From Isoetes taiwanensis (lineage: Eukaryota > Streptophyta > Lycopodiopsida > Isoetales > Isoetaceae), in NCBI GenBank assembly GCA_021234155.1, contig JAJEKV010000329.1:186001-250000 (forward strand): DNA of 64,000 nucleotides, written 5' to 3'. The position numbers and the translations under genes were made by a program. The notes under the pieces were generated by a model. The model made no database searches, was not told the origin of the DNA, and saw only the letters and a list, made by a program, of their open reading frames with translations. Positions 9,122 through 17,760 of the stretch are shown piece by piece. Each line of letters begins with the position of its first letter. Position 1 is the stretch's first letter.

Positions 9122-9310
9122 CCACGATTTTGAGTCCCCAAATTGGATTCTGAGCACCCTTTTTGCAGCTAGAGACCCCTCAAACTTTGGAACCCCAAAA
9201 CCCCCAAACCCCCAAAAAGGTGCTCGACCGCGATTTTTGAGTCCCCAAATTGGATTCTCGAGCACACGTTTACCAACCGAGACCCCCTCAAACTTTGGAA
9301 GTCAGCGCAC
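9122..9310. repeat. host tandem repeat, about 110 bp unit
   Basis: Two units: CCACGATTTTGAGTCCCCAA... (from 9122) and CCGCGATTTTTGAGTCCCCA... (from about 9230), each with ATTGGATTCT, GAGCAC, GAGACCCC and CTCAAACTTTGGAA. The left flank of the transposon (816-861) is the end of another unit. Confidence 0.75.
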
Positions 9311-9493
9311 ACAATAATGTTGAGCTAGGCTCCAACATTTGCCGAACATTGCTATAGCCCAACCAACTGCCTCTTGGCCTTGCCTAGCCTGGCCACATCC
9401 CTGCCATAGCCTGCCATAGCCTGCCTAGCCCTGCCGGACCTGACACGCCCCTGCCATAGCCTAAACCTTGCTTGACATGCCGCACCCCCAGTC

Positions 9494-9942
9494 ATGGCCG
9501 CAGAAGATGGGCCAGCCTGGGAAAACCAAGGCGAGGGGCCGCCATGCAAACGGTCCCGATCAGCCATCATGGACAGAGGAGAGTCATCCTCCATGAAGAA
9601 GGAGGCTCGAGCTAAGGCTAAGGCCCCCTCAACGCGGCCAGCCCGCCGGAAGGGATTGATTGCTCAGACCACACAGGAACTCCTGCCTCGGCAGAGAATT
9701 GGAGCCACGTCAAAGCGGGCGTGGAGGCTAACATTGCCCGCATTGAGGCTAACAGTGTCCGGCTGGCTGGCATGGCAGTGGAGATGGAGTCCTCGGCACC
9801 CCATGTGCTCAGAAGGCAACTAGGGGTCGAGAAGAACCGCATCACAGGCCTGGAGACCCGCACACAGCACGTAGAAGATGGCCTTGGCCTGGCACACTTC
9901 GAACGGCAACAGGCGGGGAGAGTGACATGTGGGCCGCCCTAG
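9494..9942 (+). pseudogene. LINE ORF1-like, basic head and coiled coil
   Basis: Two overlapping frames. The first starts MAAEDGPAWENQGEGPP and is followed by a basic stretch KKEARAKAKAPSTRPARR; the second gives EANIARIEANSVRLAGMAVE and KNRITGLETRTQHVEDGLG, a heptad-like helix. LINE ORF1 proteins often have a basic region and a coiled coil. No zinc knuckle or RRM seen. Frames shift near 9720. Confidence 0.45.
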
Positions 9943-11128
9943 ACTCAATGTTCATCACTCGGACACCATGACCACGGGGAGAGGAGTGGGCAATGCGAGG
10001 CGATGGTCACCGTGTCTCGGCTTCAGTCAGAGGTTGAGGAAGCCACCACCATGGCACGGGGGCGCCGAGCTCTTCCATCTGACGAACCCCGGCTCGGGTT
10101 CTTGAGCACGTCGGAGCAGCAAGCCCGACTCTGGATGCGGATGCCCTCAGGGGCACCGGGCGCGGCGCCGCTACTTAGAGCACGGAGCTCGGGTTGCGGC
10201 GCAGCCATCCATAGAGCGGGGCGGGGTCTCCCCTTTTGAGGTTCATGTTCGGTGCTTGCGGTCTGCCGAGGAGATGGTGGCTGCGGCCGCCCGAGGCCAC
10301 AGAGGCTTTTGTGCTCCCGACTTCCACCGGGGAGGCAGGGGACTGGCGGCTCGGACCGCTACCCGCCAACCCCGGTATGCACGGCGCACTTGTGCCCGGC
10401 CCGGGGACCAGGACCTGGCTGCCCGCATTCAAAGCCACCATCGCCATCCACGGCCACCCACCACCACCACCACCACCACCACCACCACCCGGCCACGAGC
10501 CCCGGCCCTCGCCCTGCTGACCCGCGGGCGCATAACTCAAAGAGCGTGGCGGAGGCCACAATCTGGTAGTGCAGGGGCATGCGGAAAGAGGAGGGAGAGT
10601 CTTGCCCACAACATCCGAACACATTCTCGTCGGATGACATTCCACAGGCGATTCACATTTCGGCGGCTTACCATGGGGCTCGGCGCCCATTAAATGCCAT
10701 TGTCATATTAGCGGTTCCCGGATCTTGCAGTCGCGTGATGCCATATTGCGCGCGGGGGCAAGATCTTTGAAGGGGCGTCCTGTCGTGGGCCAGGGACCTC
10801 ACACCCGACAGCGGGGAGGCACGCAGGCGGGGAAGCTTGCCGAGGTCGAGGCATCCACCACCAAGGGGATGCCCACGGGGATTGGTTGAGGCGGGGATGC
10901 ACTTTTTTACGCCCGACACACTCAGCTGCTGCAGGACCTTGCAGCCCCAATTCTGGTGAGCGTGGCCCTGCCTTCTCCTACCATAGCCCCCCTTCTCCTG
11001 CTCCTACTCCTGCTCCCTCGACCCGCCCTCTCGGCCACATCTTTTGCCTCAGCTCCATCTACTTCTCACCCGACCTCTGCTTCAAAGTCCTCCCCGCGAC
11101 TTCGTTGCGCATACCCTTCTTGTTGACA
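9943..11128 (+). other. LINE interior, GC-rich, low complexity
   Basis: Open frames exist on both strands because of high GC content, including a poly-Gly/Trp or poly-His frame over the (CAC)n run at 10459-10490, but none looks like a conserved domain. It lies between the ORF1-like and endonuclease parts of the LINE. Confidence 0.4.
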
Positions 11129-11630
11129 AATAGGAATTGTTCCTCGGGTGGTCTCATGGAATTGTCGAGGGTTTCTCTTGGCGAGAAGGGGGCGATCTCA
11201 ACTCGTGGCAGTAGATATGGATCTCGTCTTTCTCATGGAGACATGGGAGCATCTTTGAGCCACAGGCTACGATCTGTAGGGTTACCAATATTTCTCGGTC
11301 TTCAATACCTGTACATGATAGAGGGGTCATGGTGGGGTTGCTTGCTACTACCGGACAACCTTGGCACATTCGGTTACCCTCGAGAAAACGAGCCGGACAC
11401 AAGCCGGTACTTGTGGGTTCATGTGCATAATACCGGTGACAACCCTCTTTTTTTACGGTGCTGTTGTTATTTCCCTCAGAGAGAGCACCTTCTATCGCAG
11501 CCACTCCGATGCGGATAGGATGGACCCTTATGTCAATCTATATGATGACATACAGCAGCACAAGCAGTTGGGTAGGGTCGTCCTTCTTGGGCATTTCAAT
11601 GCACGGACAGGAGTAGAGTAGCCCGGCAAC
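11129..11630 (+). pseudogene. LINE endonuclease (EEP family) domain remnant
   Basis: The first frame reads VPRVVSWNCRGFLLARRGRS and DMDLVFLMETWEHL, the classic N-terminus of APE-type LINE endonucleases (WNCRG; ...L.ET; the E is a metal ligand). A later frame reads RMDPYVNLYDDIQQHKQLGR, VVLLGHFNARTG; the usual motif is GDFNAR, so the catalytic Asp is replaced by His here. The joining part is frame-shifted around 11260-11480. Confidence 0.7.
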
Positions 11631-12599
11631 CTGACCATGAGGATCGGATGACAGCCAGGTCACTCGCTTTGACAGACAGTTGCTCACGCTATGTGGTATT
11701 TTTGACTTGATAATTTGCAATGGCCTGTCACGGTGGCCAGCTTCATAAGTACACGTAGGCGGGGACAATCGAGGGAGGTCTAGTGTGGTGGACTATGTGC
11801 TCGTGAGTTGCACAAGATATGCATCTCATCGGTCGTTTCGGGTGGGCGCAAACGGTCGGGATTAGGAGGTCGACTGAGATCACCTCCCACTTTATTTGGA
11901 CATGGTTTAGCAAGCCACCAGAACCCCCACTATGCCAGCCCCTCGCCATCCCTCGGTTACAAGCGGATTATGGAGAGAGGACTTCTGTAGGGAGATGCTC
12001 ATGGGCGCCCGCCGGCAATTGCGGACCCCCACACTAAGAGTGAGGCGAACCCGGTTGGCCCGAGCTATTGCGGGTTGCGGCCGGACCAGTGCTTTGGCGG
12101 GCCCGCGTCGCCGCTCGGGGACAACAACATTTCCACGTAATGGGTGGTTTGATGCGGAGTGTAAAAACATAGCGCCGGCTCGGTCACATACGGATCCGGT
12201 GCCGCTTGCGAGGCCACCACCTGATACCGCGCCCATCCCGAAGGACACAAAGGCGCAATACCTTGCCAGGCATCGGGGAGATGTTCGCCTGTTGGACACT
12301 CATCCTCGAACCTTTTGGCGAGAGTGCTTGAGGCCGGCCCGCCCTGAGGGGACATCACACGGGCGGTGGGAGCGGTACTGCGGCGGCTCTATGACCCACT
12401 AAGGGCGCCAGACGCCCATACCCCCCCGGGATGGCAGCCCATTGGTTCTCAAGCCAGTTGTGGAGGGCACGCAATGGCTGGCTAATGGGAAGGTAGCCCG
12501 ACCTCGATGGTATGCGGGCCGAGTTACTCAAATGGGTGAGGCGGCTGGTGCCGATCCTCACTACCCTATTCAACGAGCATTGCAAGAAGGTTAACCAGA

Positions 12600-13430
12600 C
12601 AATGGACCACAAGCGGGGTTGTCCCCATTCACAAAAGGCGACCCACCTTGTCCGACCAATTCTGGGGACGATCATGGTCGATTCGGTATTTGCCAAATTG
12701 TTGGTTGGCATTCTCGGCGGCAGTGACCCACAAGACGGCAGGCGGCCGGATGTCGCGAGCCCTCACACACAAGCAAGCTTTAGACCGCCACTCAACGATT
12801 GACCATATCTTTACTGCGGGCCTTGATTGAAGACAACGGAAACCATCGGCAGGACTTGTATTCTTTGCTTTGTGGACTTAGCGACTTATGAAGGCTTTTA
12901 ATCTGATCCCGGGGAAAAGCTATGGGCTAGGCGCATCAATCGGGCTGCCGCTGCTGTGCGAGAATGCCATATCTGAGGCTGTATGAGAGTTGTTTTGGCG
13001 GGGATGCAGCCGGGCCAGACCAAACATTCACCGGTAGTATCGGGTCCCGCCAGTCTGCCCCCCTCTCACCAACACTTTTGGCCTCTACATTGACCCGGTT
13101 AGAGCCGGCTTCTGAAAGCATGGGGATGGCATACGACTTTTGCACCGGTCATCCGCCCGGCTCATATATGCGGGGCGATGTTGACCTTCCTCGCCCACAT
13201 CCCGAAGCTATGCGGTCTCATCCGGATGCCCTAGACACGATACGCGGGCTCTGGACATGCGGCGTGAATCTCGCCAAGACCGGTGGTTCTCATATCCTCT
13301 TCCCACCCCGCCTCCCGCACTCACATATCGGGGGACGGGCTGTGGAGGTCGCCCACCTACAAATACCTAGGGGTGGAGTTCCCCCTTCGCTATGTTGGGA
13401 GGCGTCCATCCGCTTGGGGTGATGATAAGG
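12600..13430 (+). pseudogene. LINE reverse transcriptase remnants
   Basis: Pieces in changing frames: GVVPIHK (about 12615), RHSTIDHIFTAGL (12790-12830, usual FRP..ST.DHIF), KAFNLIPG (12890, usual KAFD.V.R), APLSPTLLASTLTRLEP (13058-13110, usual CPLSPTLF..YID.LE) and a Y-A-G/D-D-V like stretch near 13167-13190 where the YADD box is expected. The catalytic Asp of motif A is Asn in the readable frame. Decay prevents any continuous ORF. Confidence 0.65.
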
Positions 13431-14026
13431 CTGAAAGCGTTTTATGCCATCTGCAAAGAACAACTTGTCCACCCGGTGAGCTCTATGATTGGGGCCATCG
13501 GTCACATCTGTTTGGCGGTCGAGCTGTCCCTTCAGCGGGGTCGAGGTTTGGGGCCCGTCGTCTCTTTGGCGACACTGGAATGACTGGAGCAGGTGCAGAA
13601 GGCATTTTTGGCACGGGCGCAGGGTGAAAACCCGGCCCTATCGGTCTAACTGCGAGAAACCGGATTCTTGCCGCCCGGTGGGCGACCCTTGATGAACCAT
13701 CGTCTATTTTGAGAAAGTGGTTAATATGGGTGATGCTCGGCTCCCTTGACCGGGCTTCTGTTGTGGCAATGGGCCCGCAGCGGCGGGGGCCTGTTGGAGG
13801 GTAAGAGATCGATGGTTCGTTAAATGGAACATGCGAGAACCTGGATGCATGCAGTGGACCACAGAGGCCGATCGTGGCCGGCGTGCGGGGAGTACACGGA
13901 GGCTTGCTTTCTTGGCAAGCTCGGGATCGGCGGCTCTAGAGCAGGTCAAACAGCCCATTACAAGGAGCACATCAACCCGCGTTGGCGGGGCGCTGGCTCT
14001 CTGCGTTCCCTACCGCCTGAAAAAGC
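13431..14026 (+). other. LINE region after the reverse transcriptase
   Basis: Continuation of the GC-rich LINE sequence. Frames such as VNLAKTGGSHILFPPRLPHS and PTYKYLGVEFPLRYVG just upstream (YKYLGV is usual after the reverse transcriptase palm in LINEs) lead into this stretch, which is heavily decayed. Confidence 0.4.
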
Positions 14027-14170
14027 GTGAGACTCATTGCCTCCATTACAGACAGTGTCCACCATCTTCGCGCCGAGGCGGGCAGGTGGATTGGGGAGCC
14101 CCGCTTAGGACAGGCTCTGTCGGTCTTTGTCAAACGGGTGCCATTGAGGATGAGTCTCACACTTTCTAGA
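14027..14170 (+). pseudogene. LINE C-terminal Cys/His-like segment
   Basis: Frames give LIASITDSVHHLRAEAGRWI and, after a shift, GAIEDESHTF. The copy at 25989 reads LIASIRTGAHRLRIETGRWA, CQCCHQGAIEDECHALQICP, which restores the expected C..C......E.E.H....C pattern typical of LINE C-termini. So this is the same LINE family, decayed. Confidence 0.7.
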
Positions 14171-14380
14171 GTTGTCCATTCCCGGTCGGATCCGGGCGAT
14201 CATCGTTCCCTTAAATGCGGTAGAACTTGCCCCTACATTTGCTGATGACCGCACCGTCAGTACGTGCTCTGGGGTCATACATTCAGGAGGTACTGGATCT
14301 GGATCTGCGAGCCCACCTTTGCCCCCGCCTGGCTGTCCGCTGATCAGGCACTACGGGTACGGTACATGAGTGTATATATT

Positions 14381-14730
14381 TCAAAGAATATGAGAATAAG
14401 ATACTGTTGAGAAAGACGAGGAAGAGTCGATGAAGCATTGATGAAGAACCTTCCATTAAGATGCCATCTCCCAAACGGACCAGAGTGCTAAAAAAATGCA
14501 TGCAATGAATGCATGCAAGACATGCATGCTCGCCCTTTCTAGAATCTTGATCCAATGTATCGAATTGATGGGATTATCATAAAGCCCACTTGGACTCCCC
14601 ATAGCCTCAACTAGTGGGTCGATTATTTCTTTAAATTAAAAGACTTTGATGACTATAGTTGACATCTGAGGTTTTTCGCATCAATGACCTAGTGGGGCCC
14701 CATGATTGGGATCATTTTGCCAACTTAGAT
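14381..14730. repeat. direct repeat DR1 beside the left inverted-repeat arm
   Basis: 350 bp nearly identical to 16504-16816 (same strand). Both begin TCAAAGAATATGAGAATAAG and end CCAACTTAGAT. DR1 has an extra block of about 37 bp with repeated GCATGC words (14495-14530). The sequence is also distantly related to the inner end of the left arm (16150-16340). Confidence 0.85.
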
Positions 14731-16480
14731 ATATGCAATGGGAACCAACATTGCAACCTTATCAACCATTTGAGCCACTTGAAAAATATTGCAAATGCAA
14801 TTTTGTTGTGCTAAATGCATCAGCAACTCTATAACAACTAGCTAGAAAGAGTGAATTTTTTTTTGAGGGTTTTTTTTTGAAGAGGGCATAGAGGGTTTTT
14901 AAAAGGATCTATTTAAATATTACCATATGTTTCCTTGTCCTCCAATTCAAGATGGATTGCCCCCCAGTATTAATCTTTGTGGTCAACAACGCTTCTTGCC
15001 TACTAGAACCTTTGGCATATTAGAGAAGATCAAGAGGATGAAAAAGAGAGAGACATACAAAACAAAAATATGCAAGGAGAAAACAACAAATCCAATTTCC
15101 ACTGTGTCAAATCCAACACGCAAGGAAGGGTGAAAAGAGTACATGATACCGGTAAAAGAATTCTGCGGATGTGAAGCTGGAGCATGAATTGACTTATACT
15201 CTATTAGAAGAAGTATGACAACAACGTTCTTATAAAATGTCTTACTCTAGAAACCACAAAAGAGAGAAATATAAGGATATCCTAGTGCCATGGAAGTAGA
15301 AGTGGCAAAAAATATAATAGTAGAGGAAGATACACCGGCAATAATTCTATTATTGAACTATCCGATGCTATACACCAATGGAAAGTTTACAGTCCAGGCT
15401 TTCCAAATCACCAAAAAACGCCTGAATCCGATCCTCGGGGAGAGAGATATGCATAGAAATGTCAAACGATGTCTCATATGGCGCCTTCAATGACCCCTTC
15501 TTTGTTGCAACATCAACGTTGATGGGAAGTGTCTCCTTGCATATGGAGATTCTTCTTCTAATTTTTTGAATAAAGGAGGCTCTCTACCCCCAACCCTTTA
15601 TTGCTTGTGTCTCCAGCATGTCTTCGTCATGACATTCTAGAATTGGGCTCACATGACTACGAAAAAATTGATAGATAGACTTCTCATTCATCTCAGCAGA
15701 TTTTCTATAATAGTGGATAGTGGATAGCCGCACACCTATAAACTACCTATAAAAATGAAAATTATAAAGAATATTCAATTACACAACTTGAACCCTAAAA
15801 TATATAATATTAATAGATGTTGATTGGTGTACCTGCCCTGCCCTTTGAGGTTTTCGAGGAAAACCCTGATAAGCCCTCAACAAGGGGCGTGGACAAACAT
15901 AAGACTGAATAATCGCTCTCATAAAGAACCCACGAAGGAAAAAGTTGAAGTAGCTTGCCATCCTGTATCATTAACACTAGAATATAACATGAAAAAACAA
16001 ACCTCCCAAAATGAAGGGGCTGATCATGCGTGCCACGTGACAAAACAACCTCTTCAACTAGAGGGGCTATTCAAGCATACCACGTGCAAATTACATTAAA
16101 CAAAGAAATGGGGATTTGGTTGGGAAGAGAGGGGAATGGGCTTCAAAAATTGAGAATAAGGTACTGTTAAAAGAGATGATGAAGCGCCGATGAGACGTTG
16201 ATGAAGAACCACCGCGCATTAAGTAGCAATCTCTCAAATGAACTAGAAGCCCAAAATATACATGCATGTGTACGAGACATGCATGCCTGCCAATTCTAGA
16301 ATTCTGATTCAATGGCTCAGATCGATGGCATTCTAGAATTGGATTCGGATCAATACGACAAAACTCCCGATAAGAAGAGGACTTTAGTTTACAAGAACAA
16401 GGTCGAAAGTCGAAGGAATCTGTCCAAAGAAGATAGAAAGCCAAGAAAAAAATGCCACAATGAGGAAAGAAATACCAAGT
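14731..16480. repeat. left arm of a long inverted repeat
   Basis: About 1.75 kb that reappears in inverse at 24463-26786. Matching landmarks: 14740 with 26775, 14950 with 26560, 15290 with 25700, 15620 with 25310, 16000 with 24930, 16300 with 24630. Apart from a 525 bp LINE insertion and about 45 bp extra in the right arm, the two arms are collinear and very similar by eye. Confidence 0.9.
15290..15720 (-). pseudogene. captured gene fragment, left-arm copy
   Basis: Inverted, further decayed copy of the coding-like segment at 25199-25580. Minus-strand reading keeps the words for INVDVATK and for the NEKSIYQFF part. Near 15560 the junction sequence differs from the right arm. Function unknown. 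Confidence 0.4.
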
Positions 16481-16503
16481 GGCGAGAAGCCCCTCCCCTG
16501 CAT

Positions 16504-16816
16504 TCAAAGAATATGAGAATAAGATACTGTTGAGAAAGACGAGGAAGAGTCGATGAAGCATTGATGAAGAACCTTCCATTAAGTTGCCATCTCCCAAATG
16601 GACCAGAGTGCATGCTCGCCCCTTCTAGAATCTTGATCCAATGTATCGAATTGATGGGATTATCATAAAGCCCACTTGGACTCCCCATAGCCTCAACTAG
16701 TGGGTCGATTATTTCTTTAAATTAAAAGACTTTGATGACTATAGTTGACATCTGAGGTTTTTCGCATCAGTGACCTAGTGGGGCCCCATGATTGTAATCA
16801 TTTTGCCAACTTAGAT
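16504..16816. repeat. direct repeat DR2
   Basis: Second copy of DR1 (14381-14730), 24 bp inside the end of the left arm. Together DR1 and DR2 bracket the left arm, with no equivalent pair around the right arm. Confidence 0.85.
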
Positions 16817-17404
16817 AACCATTGTGACGTCCCCTACTTCTCTACGATGCTCCCATCATATTGGAAGACGGAGTTCATCCCCTTGGCAGCCAAGCTGACA
16901 GAGGCCGTCCACCTGACACCAATCCTTTAGCAATGGATTGATGAGGAAGAATGGACAGGTCATTTGTCTGTCTTCCCTCGGGACTGTCCTAGCTGCAGAA
17001 GCGTAAATAAACGTAAGCACATGACATCAAATGCAAACAGAATCACCTTGAAGGGCGATTGCACCATAGCATACATGTAAAAACACATCAACAATATCAT
17101 CATCACATGGGAGATCCTACCCAAGGCTCAGACTCCAGGGTATGGACTGATGGCTTGGGTCTCCCAGAAGTCATTGCAGACAAAATTCATGAGAGTGGAT
17201 TGGGCTGGTATAGGAATATGGCTGTTGGGTAGTCCGCTCCATCCGCCCCTCTCGTGTACACTTTGCAGAATAGGTTGAAGAGTCTAGGGACTGGACCATA
17301 GCCTGCCGGGTGCGTCGCCAAAGGGGCTACTACTGGGTTTCATCTCCCCAGCCCCGATGAGGCAGGAAGGGGATCACCCCCCGTCCAGAGGCATGCATGC
17401 CCAT
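16817..17404 (+). other. unidentified coding-like remnant before the LTR insertion
   Basis: A plus frame gives SYWKTEFIPLAAKLTEAVHL then, past a stop, QWIDEEEWTGHLSVFPRDCP, CRSVNKRKHM, and later ILPKAQTPGYGLMAWVSQKS. It looks like decayed protein sequence, probably of a mobile element, but I do not recognise the family. The LTR retrotransposon is inserted at 17404/17405. Confidence 0.35.
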
Positions 17405-17744
17405 TGTTAGTTGTGAGTTCTTGGCATACACCTTGCAGCAGCAGTCTATGACTGCCGGATGATACAAAGTTGCCATGCTCATGATCACAAAACAAGAACA
17501 AGACAAATAAATATGTACAAAGAGTGAAGGGAACGTGGCCAAATGAGGCTCTCCAAATATGAGATCAAACCTGAGTACATCTGAAGAGGCTCCGGTCTAA
17601 TATAGTGTAGACCGCAAATCTGAGCCCTACATCTAACTAAATCTATACCATACACTTAAGTTAACCTAAGCATGCCAAGTGTCAGCCTGCCACCACTGAC
17701 ACCTAACATGTGCATGCACAATGTTAACCACTAGGTGGTTAACA
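17405..17744 (-). repeat. LTR 1 (3' LTR of the left unit)
   Basis: 340 bp with TG...CA ends. Its outermost 23 bases TGTTAACCAC-TAG-GTGGTTAACA (17722-17744) form a perfect inverted repeat. It differs from LTR 2 at about one position (17687 region, C versus T). Confidence 0.93.
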
Positions 17745-17760
17745 CTGCCTCCCCCTAAAA
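17745..17760 (-). promoter_or_regulatory. polypurine tract, left unit
   Basis: Minus-strand TTTTAGGGGGAGGCAG directly upstream of the LTR start TGTTAACC. This is the expected position and composition for plus-strand priming. The same sequence is at 20405-20420. Confidence 0.85.

Larger units (their letters stand above)
862..9122. mobile_element. candidate DNA transposon with methyltransferase and DUF7869-type genes
   Basis: A unit of about 8.26 kb. Its ends are related in inverted orientation: left TTGCAAATTAAACGGGAG (860-877) and right, on the minus strand, TTGCGTATTAAACGGGAG (9114-9097). Further in, CAAAGATTCCCTTT (left, about 897-912) matches AAAGGAATCTTTG (right, about 9050-9062). The flanks are two halves of one repeat, with CACGATT on both sides (855-861, 9123-9129) as a possible 7 bp target duplication. 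Inside are two divergent decayed genes: a ParB/DNA methyltransferase gene on minus (1442-4725) and a DUF7869-type gene on plus (6028-8754). Both have in-frame stops and frameshifts, so this copy is dead. The exact end base is uncertain because the right end has about 8 extra bases beyond the matching part. No transposon superfamily can be assigned from sight alone. Confidence 0.62.
9340..14370 (+). mobile_element. decayed non-LTR retrotransposon (LINE), GC-rich
   Basis: About 5 kb, visibly more GC-rich than its surroundings. In order on the plus strand: a coiled-coil ORF1-like part (9494-9942), a low-complexity middle with a CAC run (10459-10490), an endonuclease/exonuclease/phosphatase domain (11129-11630), reverse transcriptase pieces (12600-13430) and a Cys/His-type C-terminus (14027-14170). 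That domain order is the standard one for APE-type LINEs. All parts are broken by many frameshifts. The 3' end gives way near 14370 to another repeat. Its C-terminal segment is related to those at 25989-26200 and 41827-42024, which are shorter 5'-truncated copies. Confidence 0.75.

Noticed and set aside
10175-10693. Overlapping 94-171 residue frames on both strands
   Set aside because: High GC and a (CAC)n run keep many frames open; residue composition (poly-Gly, poly-His, poly-Thr) is not protein-like.
17330-17542. 70-residue minus frame repeated three times
   Set aside because: Falls inside the LTRs and changes ending with the flank; repeated because the LTRs repeat.
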